Assembly (NCBI GenBank): GCA_021730905.1
Contig: JAKFYK010000002.1
Coordinates: 1 to 64,000 of the forward strand
Source of the DNA: Betaproteobacteria bacterium
Lineage (GTDB): Bacteria > Pseudomonadota > Gammaproteobacteria > Burkholderiales > SG8-41
Length of the DNA: 64,000 nt
Direction of reading: 5' to 3'
Numbering within the stretch: position 1 is the first letter of the stretch; each line of letters begins with the position of its first letter. The notes beneath the pieces are model-generated. The model was not told where the DNA came from. It saw only the letters and a list, made by a program, of their open reading frames with translations, and made no database searches. Shown piece after piece: positions 62,050-64,000 of the stretch. A program made the translations under genes and the position numbers.

Positions 62050-62895
62050 TTACCGCTGAAGTATGCGTCGTGACAAGTAGGAAGTGAAATCCACCATGGC
62101 GACGAGCAGGATCATTGCAATCAGAATCGAGCTGGTTTCGTTCATGTGGAACAGCCCCATGTGGAATGCGAGCATTTGTCCCAAGCCGCCGCCGCCAACC
62201 ACGCCCAGCACCGCAGCTGCACGTATGTTGTTCTCCCAGCGGTACAGCGTGTAAGACAGCAGTTGCGGCAATATCTGTGCAAGTGTCGAATAGAGGAATA
62301 CCCTGCCCGCCGGCACGCCCTGCGCCCGCAGCGCGAAGGCAGGGCCGGGTGGCGCATTTTCGATTGCTTCGGCGAACAGACGGCCGAGGACGCCCGTGGT
62401 ATGCAACCCCAGCGCCAGCGTGCCGGCAAAGGGGCCGAGCCCGGCAGAGATGATGAGAAGCGCCGCCCACACCAGTTCCGGGATGGAGCGCAATCCGTTC
62501 AGGATCAGCCGCGTCGGGCCCCGCCACAGCGCTTTGTCTTCGGCGTGAGTGCGGCTGGCCGGCAGTGCGAGCGCGAGACCTGCGATCGCAGCGAGCAGTG
62601 TGCCGAGCGCCGACATGGCGATGGTCTCCAGGCTGGCAATGCCAAGTTTTTGCAGGAACACAGGATTCATTGACGGCGACAGTAATTCGCCCAGAAACTT
62701 GCCCATCTTTCGAGCAGAATCAGCCGACAGAAATTTTGCCCACTGCAGGTCGAGGGTCCAAAAACTGGCTATCGTCAATGCTGCTAGGGCCAGCATGAAC
62801 CAGCAGGCGGTGCAGCGCGCATCGAAGAGCTTCGGCGGCAGACGGTAGATTTCGTTCGCGGCGATGACCGGGAATTTTTGAGGCTGGTTGCTCAT
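62050..62895 (-). CDS. phnE: Phosphonate-type ABC transporter permease PhnE (second copy)
   Basis: This 281-residue inner-membrane permease has about six helices and the loop LFAEAIENAPPGPAFALRAQGVP with the EAA-like motif. It overlaps the preceding permease gene by four bases (ATGA). Two different PhnE genes after a PhnC gene are typical of phosphonate/phosphite importers. The binding protein PhnD must lie upstream of this window's end. Confidence 0.92.
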   Translation of the reverse strand: MSNQPQKFPVIAANEIYRLPPKLFDARCTACWFMLALAALTIASFWTLDLQWAKFLSADSARKMGKFLGELLSPSMNPVFLQKLGIASLETIAMSALGTLLAAIAGLALALPASRTHAEDKALWRGPTRLILNGLRSIPELVWAALLIISAGLGPFAGTLALGLHTTGVLGRLFAEAIENAPPGPAFALRAQGVPAGRVFLYSTLAQILPQLLSYTLYRWENNIRAAAVLGVVGGGGLGQMLAFHMGLFHMNETSSILIAMILLVAMVDFTSYLSRRILQR

Positions 62896-63731
62896 GCCAG
62901 CACCCGCCGCAACCAGGAACTGGCATAGTCAGCCAGTCCCACCAGAAGCATAAAGACGATGAGCATGGTCGCGACTTCTGCTCCCTGGAACATTTTCATG
63001 GAGTTGTCCATCTGCTGGCCGAGTCCGCCGGCGCCTACGAATCCCAGTACCGCCGAGGAGCGGATCGCGCATTCCCAGCGATAGACGGTGTAACTGGTCA
63101 GTTCGGCAGCGCTCTGCGGCAGCAGGCCATAGAAAAAAGCCTGCAGGCGTCCGGCGCCATTGCGCAGCAGCGTGTTGGTGGCATGCGATTCGTCGCTTTC
63201 CAGTATCTCGCCGTAGACCTTGCCGAGCATGCCGCCGTAGGTGAGGGCAATGGCGAGCACGCCGGCCGTGGGGCCCAGCCCGACCACCCGCACGAACACC
63301 AGCGCCCATACCAGTTCAGGTACGCTGCGCAGCACGATGAGCAGCCAGCGGATGGCCTGGCGTATGACGAACGGAATCGCATGCATGCGTCCCGGCAACG
63401 CTGAAATGGAGAGCGCACTGGTTGACAGCAGCGTGAGCGGAATCGCGACCAGCAGCGCGAGCGCCATGCCCGCAGTGGCTATGGCGACGGTACGCCAGCA
63501 TTCCCGCGCCACCAGCAACAGGAATTCACCCTCGACCTTGGGTGGAAAAAAATCCCCTAGAAAACGCTGTGTCGACTTGATGGTTTCCGGTTCAAACAGC
63601 GTCCAGGGCTTGAATTCAGTCAGTACCAGCGCCGGCGCCAGCAGCACCAGACCTGCGCCTATCCAGAATACGCGCGACAGCCATGCCGGGTCGCGCAACT
63701 GCGGTGACAGGACGGCGGCGGAAGTGTTCAT
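62892..63731 (-). CDS. phnE: Phosphonate-type ABC transporter permease PhnE (first copy)
   Basis: This 279-residue permease has about six helices and the ATPase-contacting loop VYGEILESDESHATNTLLRNGA. It is 9 bases after the PhnC gene and coupled to the second PhnE gene. Its longer N-terminal cytoplasmic tail (about 20 residues) differs from the second copy. The pair probably forms a heterodimeric channel for a phosphonate or phosphite. Confidence 0.92.
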   Translation of the reverse strand: MNTSAAVLSPQLRDPAWLSRVFWIGAGLVLLAPALVLTEFKPWTLFEPETIKSTQRFLGDFFPPKVEGEFLLLVARECWRTVAIATAGMALALLVAIPLTLLSTSALSISALPGRMHAIPFVIRQAIRWLLIVLRSVPELVWALVFVRVVGLGPTAGVLAIALTYGGMLGKVYGEILESDESHATNTLLRNGAGRLQAFFYGLLPQSAAELTSYTVYRWECAIRSSAVLGFVGAGGLGQQMDNSMKMFQGAEVATMLIVFMLLVGLADYASSWLRRVLA

Positions 63732-63740
63732 GGCGGATGA

Positions 63741-64000
63741 TTACCGGCAATACATCGCCGCCGGCGGACTGCCACCCGGCACATCATCTCCGCCCACGGG
63801 CGCCGTGCCCAGCAACTCGTGTTCATGCTGCGCGTAAAGTGCTGCCAGCCGTTCCCGCGTGACTTCGCGCGACGGCAGGTCGAATTTGAGTTCGCCGTCA
63901 CGCAGACCGATGATGCGCGGAAAGCGGGCTGCCACGTCGACCTGGTGCAATGTCGTGATGAGGGTTGCGCCGTGCTCCCGTGCCGATCGTGTCAGGGTCT
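63741..64000 (-). CDS. phnC: Phosphonate ABC transporter ATP-binding protein PhnC, 5' end outside window
   Basis: This is the C-terminal 86 residues of an ABC ATPase of the PhnC type. The region after the Walker B motif is visible as GATLITTLHQVDVAARFPRIIGLRDGEL, with the switch histidine in LHQ, and the end is rich in Gly and Pro. Its start and Walker A/B lie beyond base 64000. It leads the phnC-phnE-phnE operon. Confidence 0.9.
   Translation of the reverse strand, partial: TLTRSAREHGATLITTLHQVDVAARFPRIIGLRDGELKFDLPSREVTRERLAALYAQHEHELLGTAPVGGDDVPGGSPPAAMYCR

Noticed and set aside
1-64000. CRISPR arrays, phage genes, rRNA genes or integrons
   Set aside because: No regularly spaced repeats of CRISPR length, cas genes, integrases, phage structural genes or rRNA segments are visible.

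Overview
The window reads as a chromosome segment of a GC-rich betaproteobacterium, most likely Burkholderiales-like. The evidence is four Bug/TctC-type periplasmic solute receptors, the argF-DUF3579 neighbourhood, the xseB-ispA-dxs-folE-ribBA run and the general codon style. Apart from the AT-rich repeats described below there is no phage, plasmid or conjugation module and no CRISPR array. About 70 protein genes, one tRNA gene and several degenerate genes are supported.

Layout: 1-7700 holds the end of a murein amidase gene, three Bug receptors, a HupE/UreJ-type membrane protein, an NHL-propeller protein and an enolase-superfamily enzyme. 7759-11871 (minus) is a catabolic operon of AtuA-like protein, DUF4387, MmgE/PrpD and FAH hydrolase, followed by a flavin monooxygenase/acyl-CoA-dehydrogenase-like gene and an amidohydrolase. 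14400-16630 is poorly conserved, with a gene remnant and small secreted or membrane proteins. 16598-23578 is a selenocysteine locus: selA, selB, a thioredoxin-reductase-like flavoprotein, tRNA-Sec (selC), and, past a MITE-like element and a Bug receptor, a selenoprotein gene. That gene is normally hidden because its in-frame TGA looks like a stop. It encodes a glutaredoxin-like domain with a U-x-x-C redox motif fused to a DinB-like domain. A small hairpin of bacterial SECIS type lies just after the TGA. 23710-31394 holds housekeeping genes (mnmA, an RluE-type synthase, cspA, clpS, clpA) and a cytochrome c, and 31414-35400 a flavocytochrome sulfide dehydrogenase-like protein, a sulfurtransferase and a Rieske oxygenase.

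35560-44017 (minus) is an arsenosugar-type cluster: radical SAM ArsS, PhnD/PhnE-like transporter parts without an ATPase, a phosphoesterase, a TVP38-flavoprotein fusion, DUF547, the TIGR04283 and TIGR04282 glycosyltransferases, and a broken DUF3047 gene. 44230-47754 is a bufferin (copper-binding RiPP) operon facing a SigF-like ECF sigma factor and its NrsF-like anti-sigma. Two divergent promoters match GTAACC-N16-CGAA. 48613-53534 is the isoprenoid/folate/riboflavin run. 55110-61979 holds yajQ, ppnP, argG, argF, argD, rpsT and murJ. The window ends in a phosphonate-type ABC transporter (phnC partial, two phnE).

A second notable pattern is a short AT-rich repeat with core TAAGTATTTGTTTTTA, present in at least 12 copies. 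It almost always sits on stop or start codons or between genes, and in one case lies in frame inside a gene. Its role is unknown. All functional calls are from reading the sequence; no database search was run.
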